A stretch of 64,000 nucleotides of DNA from Hybos culiciformis (taxonomy: Eukaryota; Arthropoda; Insecta; Diptera; Hybotidae). The position numbers and the translations under genes are program-made. The DNA lies in contig OZ023273.1 in NCBI GenBank assembly GCA_964007475.1, positions 40,301,525-40,365,524 of the forward strand, given 5' to 3'. A model generated the notes under the pieces. The model was not told the DNA's origin. It saw only the letters and a list, made by a program, of their open reading frames with translations, and did no database searches. Positions 1 through 14,200 of this stretch are shown here, piece after piece. Position 1 is the stretch's first letter, and each line of letters starts with the position of its first letter.

Positions 1-3000
1 GAAAAATAAAAAAAAAAAAAATTTCATCGCAATAAATTTTTAAAACGAAAAACGTATTTTGTGCAATTCAAAAAAAAATAAATAAAAAAAGAAAGAAATA
101 TAATTCACATTAAACGATTTTTATTGTCTTATTTTTTTGCATAGTATTTTTTTTTTATATTAAATTTAAAGAAAGAAAAAATTCCAGTTATTCGCAGAAG
201 CAGACAAAGAAAAAAAAATTAAAATTCAATATATAGAAAAAAAAAAAAAAGAAACAAAGTGAATAATAAATTATTAAAAAATAAAAAAGAGAAATTTTCG
301 TTTATAGAAAATAATTGTTAAAAAAATAACTTATTTTTAAATTAAAAAAAAAAAAGAAAAAAGTAAGTTGTGGAATAAAAAAAAAATCAATTGAAAATAA
401 TAATAATTTTTTTTAGCAATAAAAAAAAATTCACGTATAGAATTATTTTTTTTATTGAAACAACACTGTGAAACTACCCATATTTTTTTTTTGGTAACTA
501 CGTCATATTTTTTGTGTTTTTTTTTTTTGTTACACACCAAAATGGCAAATGTTTAAACAAAAAAAAAATATAAATTTTTATTTTTCAACAAAATTCTTTG
601 ATATTTAATTTCAATAAAAGAAAATTAAATACAAAAAAGAATTTTTCTTAAAAATTTCGACGTAATTTTTTCCTGCTTTATTTTATCTATTTATAAAATA
701 AAATTGTCATTGTCGTTACATAAAAATATAAAATTAAAAGAAAATAAAAAATTATCTATGACTTTTTAATGAATAGAGGTACAAGGTATAGTACAGTAGG
801 TACCTACCTAGGTTCTTTCTTGGTAGGTAGGTACCTACCTATCTATTTTGTATTTGTTAGGAATTAAGATAGTTGCCAAACAGTCTATCTAATGAAAAAT
901 CATTATTATTATCATATCGTATTGTCAAAATAATGACGACGACAATATTCAGAATGTTGTAAACAAAGAAGAATGCATTGTTTACCTTGTTCGTAAGTTT
1001 TAGAGATTCGAAATCCTTCAACTAAAAAGTTTGCGTAGCAGATTAAATATAGGTACCTACCTACCTACCTATCTAAGAATTAAATAATAAATAAAAATAT
1101 CGGATCCTACCTACAAGCTTCTTTTGGGTATGTAGGTAGGTACCTATTGCATGAAGTTAAGAATTTAATGATATTACAACGACAAATTACAGAGAAAAAA
1201 AAATGTAACTAATGTCGTAAATAGAAAAATATGTTTTTTTTGTTATTATTAAATAGTTTTATATTTTATTCATTTTTATTATTTCCATGTGTCGTGTTTG
1301 TCTGCTCTCCTACCCTCCACCCTATTTTATTTACCTCGTTTTTACAATAATTCAACAAATATTTTTATTTTATTGAAAATTGTTTCTCTACCGAATTATA
1401 ATTTTATTTATTATTATTATTTTTTTCAAACTGCGAAGTTTTTATTTTATTTTTTTTAATGTCGTTTTCGCATTGGAAACAACAAATATGAAATAAAAAA
1501 ATAAAAAAAAAAAAATAAATAAATTAAAATCACTGTAAATACTGCTGATCATAAGACTTTTGTTAAATTGATAAAAAAATAAAAATAAATTTATTATACC
1601 TAGCTCAAGTGTATAGTCAGAAATGGCGTCATCGTTTCTTCATGTCAGATTTTAAAAATTTCTGATGAAATTTTAATTAATTAAAATAATTTACCATTAA
1701 TTTGAATTTTAATCATAATTATAACTACTTAATATGTTTAACTATACAAAAAATAAATTAATGATTCATAATTTTCATAAAAATATTTTTTTTTTTTTTT
1801 ATTTCCTTTTAGATATAATTCTGTCATAATTTCTATTTTTATTATGAAATTTTATAGGTTGTAAGGTACCTACCAACCTACCTACGTGGTATCAGTTTAA
1901 TTAAAATAAAATTTGTGAAAATTCATTAACTAGTCTAGCTAGTCAGTCGAACCAATAATTTTTATTGCTTTATTGCGTTATGATCATTATTAACAGTGAA
2001 TTTTATCTGTAAATTTAGTTTTAGATATTTTCGAGGATATTTTGATCTGTGTGATTACAATTTGTTTGGCTTTTGAGATCACAGGTAGGTGAATATTTTT
2101 TAACTACCTATACTAAATTGATTATTTATGGAAAATAAAAACTAAGGAACATTTTAATTGAATTTTTAAAATAAAGTTTTCTTTTTAATCGAATTTTTTT
2201 TTCTCAGTATTTTTAAGGATTTAATTAAATAGGTTCTTACCGAGTAAGGTAGTACCTACCAACTTACTTGGGCTATAATGAAAATCTAATGTTTTAAGTA
2301 CTTTATTAATTATAGTAATTTTATATTGCATTCATTCTGCGTCTTATACTTTGTATCCATCGCAAATTGGATACTTTGTGGCCAATCCAATTTGCGATCT
2401 CAGATATTCAGGTTAATGTGAACAAGGTGTCTTTTTTTTTAACTACATTTTTAAATTTAAAAATATCTTCGAACTACTTATCCTTCAAATGACTACAGAA
2501 TCTTTTCCTTAATTATTATCAGTTATTTGTTTTCGAGTTCTTTTTTAGCTTCATGTGTCTGCTGAACTATATTTTAAAAACACAAGCTTTAAATATAAGG
2601 TTTATTTCTATTTTAATGTTTTACATAGCCGGTTTATATGATCTTTATTATATAATACAGTATTTACTTACTTTATGATACTTTTCTGTTTAATCTTTAA
2701 CGATAACATCGAAAAACCAAAGTGACTAAAAATGTAATTAATGAGTTTTATCTTTATACTGACGACGATAGTTTACAGGTAGGTATCTAATACTATATAC
2801 TTATTATTTGAAAACAAAAAAAAATTAATTATTGACTTTGAAAATTAATGATAATTTTTGAAACTTATATAGATAAGTAGGTATAAGTATTTTTAACTGT
2901 CGTTAAAAATTAAAAAAAAAAAAAAACCTATGTAGATACTTACTCACTTAATTTATAAATTTTCAATTTTTCGCTTGAAAATTTCGCTTACTCATATAAA

Positions 3001-3530
3001 ATATCAATATTTATTATACCTACTTACTTACTAGTTTTTTTTTTTTATTTATTATTTATTTTTTAATATCATGTATTTGTTTTTTTTTGTATACAAAATA
3101 CCTAACATAAAATTAAAATTAATTGAACTTGCTTTGTATAAAAACGACACAGCAACGGCGACGACAACAACGATACAATTTTTTTTTGTTTTCAGACAAG
3201 GTGTAGTTTATACACATAAGTATATATTGGTTTTTTAGAGTGTAATTTTGTGTGTACACTACAAAAAAAAATAAAAAATAAAAAAAAAATTATAACACAA
3301 AAATTCACAAGAAAAACTTATACTGAATAAAAATATATTTTTTTTTACTATGAGTAGATTTATGTTGTTTTTTTTTTTTTATTGGAGATAATAGTTATAC
3401 GTATTATAATATACATATATATACACTATTAGCCAAAATTTTGTTACCGGAAATTGTATTTATAATAATCCAAACATTTTTTTTTTTTGCAGTTCTGAGC
3501 AAAAGAAACTCTTAAATAAATTTTGAATTC
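1..3530. other. AT-rich non-coding stretch with AGGT/ACCT clusters
   Basis: No supportable gene. The stretch is dominated by A and T homopolymers. Short clusters of AGGT/ACCT tetranucleotides, often palindromic around AGGTACCT, occur at about 796-842, 1051-1073, 1130-1147, 1861-1886 and 2240-2265. A perfect 14-bp-stem hairpin lies at 2359-2398. It could be 5' intron or upstream DNA of the zinc-finger gene at 23.7 kb, but no exon evidence was found here. Confidence 0.6.
2359..2398. repeat. Perfect 14-bp inverted repeat
   Basis: The arm ATCGCAAATTGGAT (2359-2372) is followed by a 12-nt loop and its exact reverse complement (2385-2398). It is more GC-balanced than its surroundings. It may be a short cruciform or RNA stem; function unknown. 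Confidence 0.8.
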
Positions 3531-3533
3531 TTA

Positions 3534-3714
3534 CCCCCTATTTACACAGGCTGTTTCTGAAGATTAAAATGAAGATTTTTTTGAATGTGTGTGTAAAAGT
3601 TGTATAAAATTTTTTCATTGTTGTATAAAATGAAAAAAATTTAATACAACTTTCACACACATTCAAAAAAATACTTCATTTTAAGCTTCAAAAACAGCCT
3701 GTGTAAATGGGGGG
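3534..3714. mobile_element. Short TIR element (MITE), TSD TTA
   Basis: A 181-bp foldback. The left terminus CCCCCTATTTACACAGGCTG matches the reverse complement of the right end with one mismatch, and pairing extends through most of the element. It is flanked on both sides by TTA (3531-3533 and 3715-3717). A 3-bp TWA target duplication is known for PIF/Harbinger elements, so that superfamily is inferred. It carries no coding capacity. Confidence 0.8.
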
Positions 3715-4770
3715 TTAGAGTAGGTACCTACCTCATTATATTTTATTTAGGATTTGTAGGTATTAAATTAATATTTTAATTTACTTATAATTAAACTGTA
3801 GTAAGAATATCTACATTTTCTCCACTAAATATATATATACATACATTTATAAAATTAGTTCTAATTTTATTTTAAAATTTTAATTCACTTAAAAATAAAA
3901 ACTTAAGTAAGTACCATAATAATTATTAATTCACTTAATTACTTAAGAATAAATTTTCTAAAACCATTTAAAGATTTCTTCAGATTTCAGTAGAGAATCA
4001 TTCAGTTTTTAATAAAAAATCCAATAAGAAATTTTCGATCAACAGTGTAGCTATTAAAATTTTCTTCCAATGTATTTTTTTGATAAATTTAATTTTTATA
4101 ATTTTTATGTTGATTTTTCAAGACTCTCTATACACGTTTCTTATTTATTTTTTTATTTTTTTTTTCATCATATTTTAATTCGACTGAAATTTTATTTTAT
4201 ATACTTACTACACACAGAAAAAAAAAAGATTGTAGGTATACGTTTCTCATTTCATTACGACAATGATTATATACTGAGGGCATAAAATGATTAGTTATTT
4301 CCCGTGTACAACACATTGAAAACTTAGAAGAAGAAAAAAAATAAAATTAAATTATAATCTTTTATATTTTTTTGTTTAGATTTTATAATTAAAATATTTT
4401 TATTTACGTAGAATTTTATTTTGTTATTTTTTCTAAACAATCTGCAAATCTATTCGAAGTAAGTGACAATATCGATCTGTGTGTCTAGAAAATTATAAAA
4501 ATATCACAATTTACATTTATGTACCTATTACATTCATTAAATAATAAAATTTTTTGTGATTATAAGGCATGATCAAGGTCGAGTTAGGACAAATGGTATA
4601 ATTATATTGATAAGAAGTAACTCATAATCGCATTATGATGACCCACATTAATTGGCTTACAGATAGTTGAAACATAATTTAAACCTACTTAGTGGAATTA
4701 GATTTAAAAAAAAAAATCTTTCTTTCAACAGTAAAATGTTTTAGTCTTTAAAATGATTGAATAAATACAT

Positions 4771-5256
4771 ACGAACGAGCGGATGAACTGGAAAAGGAGG
4801 GTTCAAAGTTGGACGAATCCATGTCTGAGATGGTTCATCCAGCTTTAAGTACGGTAAAAAGAGATATTTACCAGTATTTCTTATCCCTAGCTAATAGTAG
4901 GGACACTGGGCAGTTGGAGTACACGCTGCCAGATTAGGTATCCCCTTCAATCGGTCATGCCGCAGTTGTGGTATTGAGAACGAAAAAGGGACATTAGTTC
5001 ATTTTATCTGCAAATGCCCGGCGCTTGCAAGCTTGAGAAATAGCACACTATGGGGTTTTGTCCTTGAGGATGTAGATGTGCTAGCCCTAGCCAAACCCAG
5101 AGATGTGGTGAAATTTTTAAACACCACGGGGTGGATCTCGCTTGTCTTAACGCCGTTAGGCTTTGGTTAACGAGGGAAATGGTAGCAAAATGGTGCAAGC
5201 GCTAATTGGGAGCTATTCGAGTAGGGGGGCTCCGCCACTATAACCAACCAACCAAC
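4771..5256 (+). pseudogene. 3' tail of a non-LTR retrotransposon (R1/LOA/I-like), frameshifted
   Basis: An island of higher GC. From 4773 a frame reads ERADELEKEGSKLD, which is how RNase H domains of insect non-LTR elements end (GN-ERADELA-EG). From 4901, in another frame, it reads GHWAVGVHAARLGIP and then a zinc knuckle (C-x2-C ... H-x4-C, with KGTLVHFICKCPAL) typical of the C-terminus of such pol proteins, down to a stop at 5170. A frameshift lies between about 4890 and 4901. A 3' UTR of about 85 bp ends in an (AACC)n tail at 5242-5256. The 5' part (endonuclease, RT) is absent, as expected for a 5'-truncated insertion. Clade assignment is tentative. Confidence 0.8.
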
Positions 5257-8200
5257 ATACTTATATATAATTATTTTATCGAAATTTTTAAATACTTACT
5301 TAAGTATTAGCAAATACTTAAGTATTAGTAGGTATAAATAAAGCAAAATTTTAATATGTATAACTACTTAGGTAAAGTATCTGTAACTATTTAGTTAATC
5401 GTTCGTTTTTCTATTTAAGATGAAATACAAACTCGAATTTTTATTGTTTGATAAGAAGACCTATCAGATTTATTTACTCGTTTTTAGACCGAACTTTATA
5501 CTTCAAATAAATTTTTATAATATTTACTTTTAACAACATTCGAGATTTGATATAACTAGTTATTTCACATTAAAAAAAACAAGAAAATGTTTTTAAGTAA
5601 TTGAAACAAAATTATCCTAATTTAGAAAATTATATTTAAATAAAATTTTCAGATTTTATTTTTAATTTATTGGTTTAATTAATGATTATTTGTCTTTAAT
5701 TATGAATTTAAAAAATCTTTACTATTTTGTTGTTAAAAAAAAATTGAAAAAAAAAAAAAAAACCAAAAAATATCAAAACGAATAAAATTAAAGTCTTTCA
5801 ACAATAAATTGGTGACCCAAATTGTTATTAGATTTTTTTTTCTCATCTATTTATATATTTTTTTTCTTCAATCATGATATTTTTAGCTTTTTTTCACATA
5901 AATATTTATGTGCAATAAAATTTTTTTTTATATAAATATCTATATAAAATAGGAATTATAAACAGTGTAGGAAGGTAAAAAAAAAAAAATAATAATAAAA
6001 CCAATAACAAAAAATTATAAAATGCGTTTTCTAAGCAAATTTAATAAACACATTTATGGCCATTTCTGTGCTTAAATAATTTTTAGAAATGAAAATTTGC
6101 TAAAGCTTTTCCTTGTTTTAGTTGTACTTAAGTCTATACCGATATATCAAGCATTGCGTTGAACCAGGCCTTTAGCAGATTTATGTTTATACACTGAAGA
6201 TAAATATTGTGATTTAGGGTTTTTTATAGAAATCTATATAAAATACTTATGTGTTATAAATAGCCATATTCCATGCTACTTACATTCAGATAAAATTTAA
6301 TACACAAACTAAAATTAATACACAAACTTGAGTTTACTTAAGTTCACTCAGTTTTGCTTTAAATTTTTTTACTAATCTTATTCTTATCTCTAATTTTAGC
6401 TTAATGTGCTTTTCACTACATGCGCTTACGAAGTGAAATTAAATTTGATTTTAATTTATTCATTGACAAAAAATTTTTTCCAGAATTAAATAAGAAGATT
6501 ACATTCATTACTGATAGCATTTGATGAAATAAATTAGAAGAAAAATTTACCACTTAGTGACATTCACTTTAACGAAAAATATCAGAAAATACTTAATTAT
6601 AATAAATATACATACTTATATAAAATAGAACTGTATCAATTTTGTATTATGCATTATAGTTGAATTGAAATTTTTTAGTAGTTAACCGAAGATTATTTAA
6701 GTATTATGGGTTTTCTCAAACATAAAATAATACATCTCGAAATAAGTATATGCTTATTTTACTTAATAAGTAAATAAAAAGAAGTAGCTTTAAAAGATAC
6801 TGAATTATCACAATTGAAACATGAGAAGAAAAAAATACATTCTAACAAGTTATCTTCAAATCTTTCGACTTTTGTTTTGTATAATTGTTTTTCCATAGCA
6901 TATTGCTGGATTTACACGCTCATGCAAATTGCTCATGCACATTTGTGCAAGCAAATATAGATTCAAAATTAAAACAAAAAAGGAAAACAAATTATTTAAA
7001 ATATTAAGATAGTTTACAATTAAGTATGTATATATAAATTATATTTTATATACATAATATAATATTTTATTATGATTATTTAAATTATTATTTTTACCAT
7101 AAACTTGAAGTTGAGTAGAGAGGAGAGGATAATAACTTTGTTATGTTCTCGGTTATATTGGAAAATTCATTTACGTTTTATTTTATTATCCTTTTGGTGC
7201 ATTTCTCTTTCATATATTTGATGTATAATTATAAATATATAAATACTTTATGTATTTTAATGCAGAAATAAATTAATAAGAACATATAACCTGTTTCCAT
7301 TGCTCTTTTTATATCCGTCCAATTTCATTTTAAATTTTGTATTCAACAACGGTACGTAAGTGGAGACATATTAAGTGGTACTTACTAGACTTTTTTGTTT
7401 ATATACTTTTTGGCTGAAAACAAAACCAAAATCATTGATAAATCAAAAAAAAAAATTATGTATCTGTTTTTTTTTTTATACATTTTTATATATACATAAA
7501 TGTACTCGTAACTGAAATGTAAAAAAATAAATAAATAAGAACTTGTATATTATATATATAATATAAGTATATTATTTACACCACATCTACGTAAATAACG
7601 ACAAAAATATAAAAAATAAAAACGAGGAAAATCGATAGTTTATTTTCAGTTTTCATTATTATTTTTATTTTAATACATAGAAAATTTATTTAAAAAAAAT
7701 TTATATAAAATTTGATTTTGCATTAAGGCATGCATGTCAGCTGTTTTATATAATTATTATTATTATTTTTTATTAAATATATTACATTTTTTCTTCGACA
7801 TAATATAATAATGTACAATTAAAATGTGAATATTTATATTATGTGTATAAGTACTTATGTACAGCACATATATAATTCTAAGAATTTTATTGAATTAAAA
7901 CAATTGAATTTTAATTTTGCTCTAATGAATTTGTAAGTATGTTGTGTCAAAATACATATTAAATAAATTTTCTTAAATATCTTAATTTTTTTTAATAAAT
8001 CCTTTAAAAGGGTAAAAGTTAAGTTAATTACTTACTTAATAAGTATCTTTATTTTATACTACGACTTATGAAGAAACACTATCAATAACACTACAGATGA
8101 GCTAATTCTAACCTGGTCAACTCAAGTTGAATAAACATTCAAATCTTCTATATTATCCATAGGACTTCACGAGAAGGATATTATTAGTAAAAACTATGTA

Positions 8201-11200
8201 CTTGCCTAAGAAATAATCATTTTATTTTTAATAAGTTAGTGTTTCAATTTTTTTGTCCCAGATACTTTAATATGTTCCACGAAAGTAATTTCGTCTGCGT
8301 ACTATGTGTAATAAAATCAAAAAGTGAGCCTTTACAATATTTTTCAATTACATTCTATTTTTAGGTAAAGTATATTTCGCAAATTATTCTTTTATAAGTC
8401 AAATCAAAATAATATTAACAGAAACATATGGCTAAATAGTTCTTAATTTAAAAAGTTTAGTGACCTTTTTAGTTCATATGTTTTTATTGATAAATTATTT
8501 ATGGGAAAAAAAATATTTAATTTACCTTTTATTCGTACGTAATATATTATTGTATACATATATATTTTCTATATAATTTACATTTGCTTATAAAAATATA
8601 CATTTTTGTGTTTGTTAAAAAAGGAATAAGTTTAATTTTAGAATACTTAATGTTATTTATTAAATCAAATAATTAAGAATATATATTTAATATGTAAATA
8701 CTTAGTAATAAGAATATACATAAATTATTCAATTAAAATAAAAACTTCGATGAGTTATTGCAACGATTTTTTGTGTGTTTTATTTTTAATAAACTTTTTG
8801 TATTTTTTTTTGTCTCAAAATGTGTTATGTCGATCCAAATTTTTTTTTACAGTATTATAACCCTGATTACAACATAGTCGATGAGTCACAAGAGTGCTGT
8901 GTATTCATGTAATCGTTTTAAAATTAATAATAAAATCTAGATACTTAGATTATATCACAAATGATATTAAATTTTTTCGATTTTTTTATTAATGTTGTGT
9001 ATTTTCGGAGACTAAGTATACAAAACTATTCAAAATCCCTTGTTCGAAAATTTAAGTAAATCAACCATGCATAATTTAATATAATATTTAAAATTAATTT
9101 TTGTCGCTTTTTTATCTTTGTATTATTATATTATATAGAAAATTATAATTTCTATAATATAATTCTTATAGGCATTGTGCATTACACGTTTTTGGATTAT
9201 GCAAAATAAAATTGTTCAAAACAACAAATCTTTTTCAAAAATGTTTTAAAATAAAATACATACTTAGTTATATATATATTTTTTTTATTTTAACTATACC
9301 ATGTAGGTACCTAATAACGATAGCGTTTCACTGATTATAGATCAAATAATTCTTTACCCAACTTACTTACTTATAAAGAATGTCAAAGCTGCTTCCTTAA
9401 CATCTTTTTTTCTCAAATACTACAATAATAGGAAATTTTTTCCTTAAACTTTGATTTTGATTTACAAATTTATTATATTCCCAATTAACATTTCATAAAT
9501 TCGATGTTACATTTTAAAATCATAAAAAATTTATAAAATAACAAGTAAGTACTTACTAAGAATAAGTTTTTTTTTTAATGTAATTAAAAATATTAATATT
9601 TTTTTGAATTTTCGATGCATTTTAGCATTCATTAGTAATTAAGTATCTACTTACAAAAAGTAAAACTTTCTATTTTTTTTTTCAAACTCATAGAATTTCT
9701 GTTCCCAGTTCTCTTTACACAAATTTGTTTAAAAATTAAATTAGATTTTTTTTTTTTTTTTTATAAGTATATTGATTTTCTGTCATGCCTGTCTGGATCC
9801 ATTTAAATCCATAAAAATAATATTTACAAAATGAATACAAACATTTTATTTTTTTCACATCTAGAGTAGAAAATCCTTTAGAAAATAACTAATACTTATA
9901 TACTTACTGAAATATTTCATGTAAAAGTAATATGGGAATAACAACAAAAAAAAATCCTCCTACCAAGAGCAACAATACATACTTTTAACATTCAGCATAA
10001 AATTAAGTTTCAATAAAAGTAAACATTAAAAATATTCAAACTCAAAGCAGTCTTTCTGTATATAGGAAAAAAATTTCAAATTTTTCTTAATTTAATTTTC
10101 ATTATTAAAATTGATATTAGATTTCATTGATAAATTTATTTTAAAAATTAAATTCTTAATTAAGTATTGGTATAAAAAAAGAGAAATTTTTTGAACTTCA
10201 TTTGTCACTCATAATAATAGTATTATGTATTAGAATTTGTTTTACGTAAAATTGAATAATTTTGGTTTTGATTTTTCATTTAATTTAATTTAAATTGAAA
10301 ATGGAACAGAAAGTTTTATTTTAAGTTTTAAATATTCAAGTATTTAGGTACCTGAATATATGTTTTGACGTAATTCAAATCAATATCTCTGATCAATTAA
10401 TTTATTTCAAAAAATTATACATCTATCTGGAGTTAAAAATTTTATTGCTAGTTTCTATCGGTTATCGGTATCAACTATTTTGGATTCGATGTTTTTAGTG
10501 TTTTAGTTGTGCTAGTAAATAAATTCTTGCCTTAGCAATATGAATTTCAGTATACTTACTTACATGTAAGTATATTGTTAAAAACTTTTTTGCTCTTTAA
10601 TATTAAATAAAAAAAAAAATAGAATGAATTTAGCAATACTTTTACATTCTGTGCACATTTGAAGAAAAATGTGAGGAACCTCTTCAAACGAAAATGTCGA
10701 CGACTACAAAACTTAGAAAGAAATATTGAAAAAAAATATTGAAAATTTTTGCGCATGTCCTTGTTTTTTTTTTTTTTTTGCTTACTAAAATCAACTCACA
10801 TTCAATTTATTTTATCTCTTTTGTTATAAATTTAAATAAATTATATGTTTTATTTGATGAATGGATTTTCTGGTGAAAATAATTTCTCTGCAGAAAATTT
10901 ATTTCTATAAATTCTTTAGATTTGTTTTTAAAACTGAATTTTGTTGTGAATTTACATAAACTCAGTGCTTTTAGCGGTTAAATTAGAAATTTCACTTTTT
11001 TTTTTTTTTTTCGTTTTTTAAATTCTATCTTAAAAATCTCATTAACTATTCGTAATAAATCATTAACATAAAATTTCATTTTTTACTTAAATGAATGATA
11101 ATGAAAAATTCTTTTAAATAATATTTTCTGCTCGGAAAAACTTCAAAATTAAAATTTTATTCAACTTTGCCTAACCCATAAATTAAATATTCATGTTTTT

Positions 11201-14200
11201 ATTACTTTTTTTGTATAGTACTTATATTTATCACTTAGTTTCTTCATATGTCTTACAATTAAACTTATTTTTTCACATACAATATTTTTCCCAGAGATTT
11301 TTTTTTTTTATAAAATTTTATATTTAAATCTCACCACCAGCTAAGAAACCGTACCCCCTTCGAATTGAAACGAAATCATTGTATATTGTACATAAATACA
11401 ATATAAGATTTTATACGTACTTTTCATGTTATTTTTTAATAATAATAAACATTGATTTTTTTTTTGAAGTTCGTAAGAATTTATTTGAAGCTCAAATTGA
11501 AAATAAAAAATAAAATCTACTAAAATTTTGGTAGGTATTATATATTAAGATGATTATAATATTTAGAGAATTTGAATATTTTTTAATATAATAAAAAAGC
11601 AAAGTCAGATAAATGCTGTTTCTTGTAATCAGTGTAATACATATAATGATTTTAGTTTTCCTTACTTACTGAAAACATAGCTCATTTTTAGATTCACCGG
11701 TATTTTTAAATATAAATTTCTTCAATAAATAACTATAACTTTGTAATTTAGGCAGGTAAGTATATAATATTACTGATTTAACAATATAACGTTATAAGTC
11801 ATTTTGGGTTTGGGGATGCGATATTATACATACCGTACCAGACGACATATATATGTACCTACTGTTCTAATAACAAAAATATAAAAATTTGTAAAAAAAA
11901 AAAAAGCTAGAAAAAGTAGTATTTTTTTTTTAGCTTGTATGTATGCTTTTATTCTTGGAATTATGTATAGCAATTTATTTCTTTATTTTCTTTTTCATTT
12001 TCGCTAAAATCATTAATTTCTTAATTTATCTTAAAAAAAAAAAAAAAAAATTTTTTTTTACGCTTTAATATATATTATTTATATAATTTCCTAGACATTT
12101 GTCTTTTTGGTGTTAATATTATAATAAAAATGGCTATATTTACATCAGAATCTCAAGGTTAATAACCTATTTAAATTTTTATTTAATTTAATATTTTTAT
12201 TTTCAATTTTGTTCCTTTTTTATAAATTGAATGTTTACTGTTTCATGTCAAAATGTACACACACATATTATAATTGCAGACTAAAATGAGTACTTTCATT
12301 TTTCGATCAATGCATATACAATTTTTGAATAAGTTACCTGTAATAATGGATGAATTTTGTTATTTATTAGAAGCATCTGTAACTACCTAGAATCAATTGT
12401 TACAGGAAGTAGGATATTTTTAAATGTTTTTTAATTTCAAAAATTTGAAATACTTTATCCAACTATATTTTAATATATTTCGCAAAGATTTTTTTTCTTA
12501 CAATTATTTGAATTTTCGAAAGAACTAAACTAACAATACTTACTTATTTATCATTATATATATATTAAAATAAAGTAACTTATTTATGTAAAAATTTTGA
12601 GTTATTTTTCTGTAAGTTGTAAAAAAATTGTCGAATAAATAAAATGAGGTCAGCGAAAATTTATTTACATACTTACCAAAATCAATTATTTTTTTCCATT
12701 TTTAACTCAGAAAAAATAACCCGTATATTCAATTTAGGCTTAAAAAGATAATAAAACTTGCCAGAGTCTTAAAAAAAAATAATATGTATATGAAAATATG
12801 TATATATAGCAATTTTTTCAAGTTGGGTCAATTTTCAAAAAGATAATGGAATACATTTAAAAATATAAAATACAAAAAAAACTTGATATCATAATCAGCA
12901 AAATAAAAACATTCTTATGTTTATTATTATAAGTATTTTTCACGTAACAACATTAAAATATTTTATTCATAGCGCAAATTTATCTAGACCTAAACTTTTT
13001 CACGTTTATAATATTTTATATACCGACTTGAGAAAAACGTACGATATTAATTTTTACTAATGAAGTACATGAAGCTTTCTAATCGGTAAAAAATAACGAT
13101 ACAGAAATATTGCCGAAACGATTACTTATTAGGTTTGTAATCCATCACGAAAGGAAAATAAAAATAAGTTATTTTATACGATTAATTAAGTGAAAATTTT
13201 ATTAAAATTAATATTTATAGTTTTCAACTCGGTTATCACACTACATAAGATTTTTCATTTCAATAATACTTTTTCTTTTTCAAGTCGACCTTAACTTAGA
13301 AGTTTATGAATTCGTTTAGTTTTGCATATTTTGCACATTCGATTTTGTTGAAACTAAGTATTTTTTTTTTTTTTTTGGTTTATATAAATTTTGTTTTCAT
13401 ACAATTTGTATACAACTAAGTACACCTAATAAAATGAAATGCAGTGTATGAAAAGTTTCAAAACCAGTATTAATAAAAATTTAAATAAATTGAAGGTTCT
13501 TTTAGTATTTTTTTTTTTCGCGTTGGAATTCATATTATGTGCGTAAGCTAGCAGAAAATGTTATACTTTCAGTTATGTTTTTTTTTATTTATTTTTTATT
13601 TTATAGATATTTTAAAATAATAATAACATTAAAATTAAAATTTTGGAATTTTTTGAAAATGACATATATGTATATACTTATAAACCGCAAATTCAAATTT
13701 TTCTATTATAAACTTGAACGAAAAAATGTATTTAAGTTCTTAATGTTTTGGTTATTGAGTTTTTTTTTTTTTTTTGATTAAGTAATTACTCAAGTAATAT
13801 ACTAATAGTAACTTATGTTTTTACCAAGTTGATAAATTTTAATTAAGTCCGTCACACAGATCTTATTAATATTATTAAGTATTGTGTTTTCCGTAATTTA
13901 GTCGCAAAATTAAATTGCAAAGATATTTATCAAAACAAAAAATAAATAAGACACAAATATAATAAATGTTTTGTATATAAAATTAAAAACCAAAACAAAT
14001 TTAATTTGACCTTCAACATGAAAAAGCTTTCTTTTTTTTTTCACTATAACAATAAGAAAATCTATATACTTACTAAGTTTAATATTATAAAATAGGTAGG
14101 TACTTGATATTTTTATTATGAAATGTATTTAAAAAATCTCGTGTAATGATTTTACTGATATAAGTATAATTTGTCACATTTAAGTAGTATTTTTTAGCTT

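Noticed and set aside
5004..5198. 64-codon minus-strand frame
   Set aside because: It is the antisense shadow of the plus-strand retrotransposon tail, whose zinc knuckle is unmistakable.
13539..13781. 80-codon plus-strand frame rich in Phe
   Set aside because: Generated by poly-T tracts; no GC shift, no motif, no splice signals.
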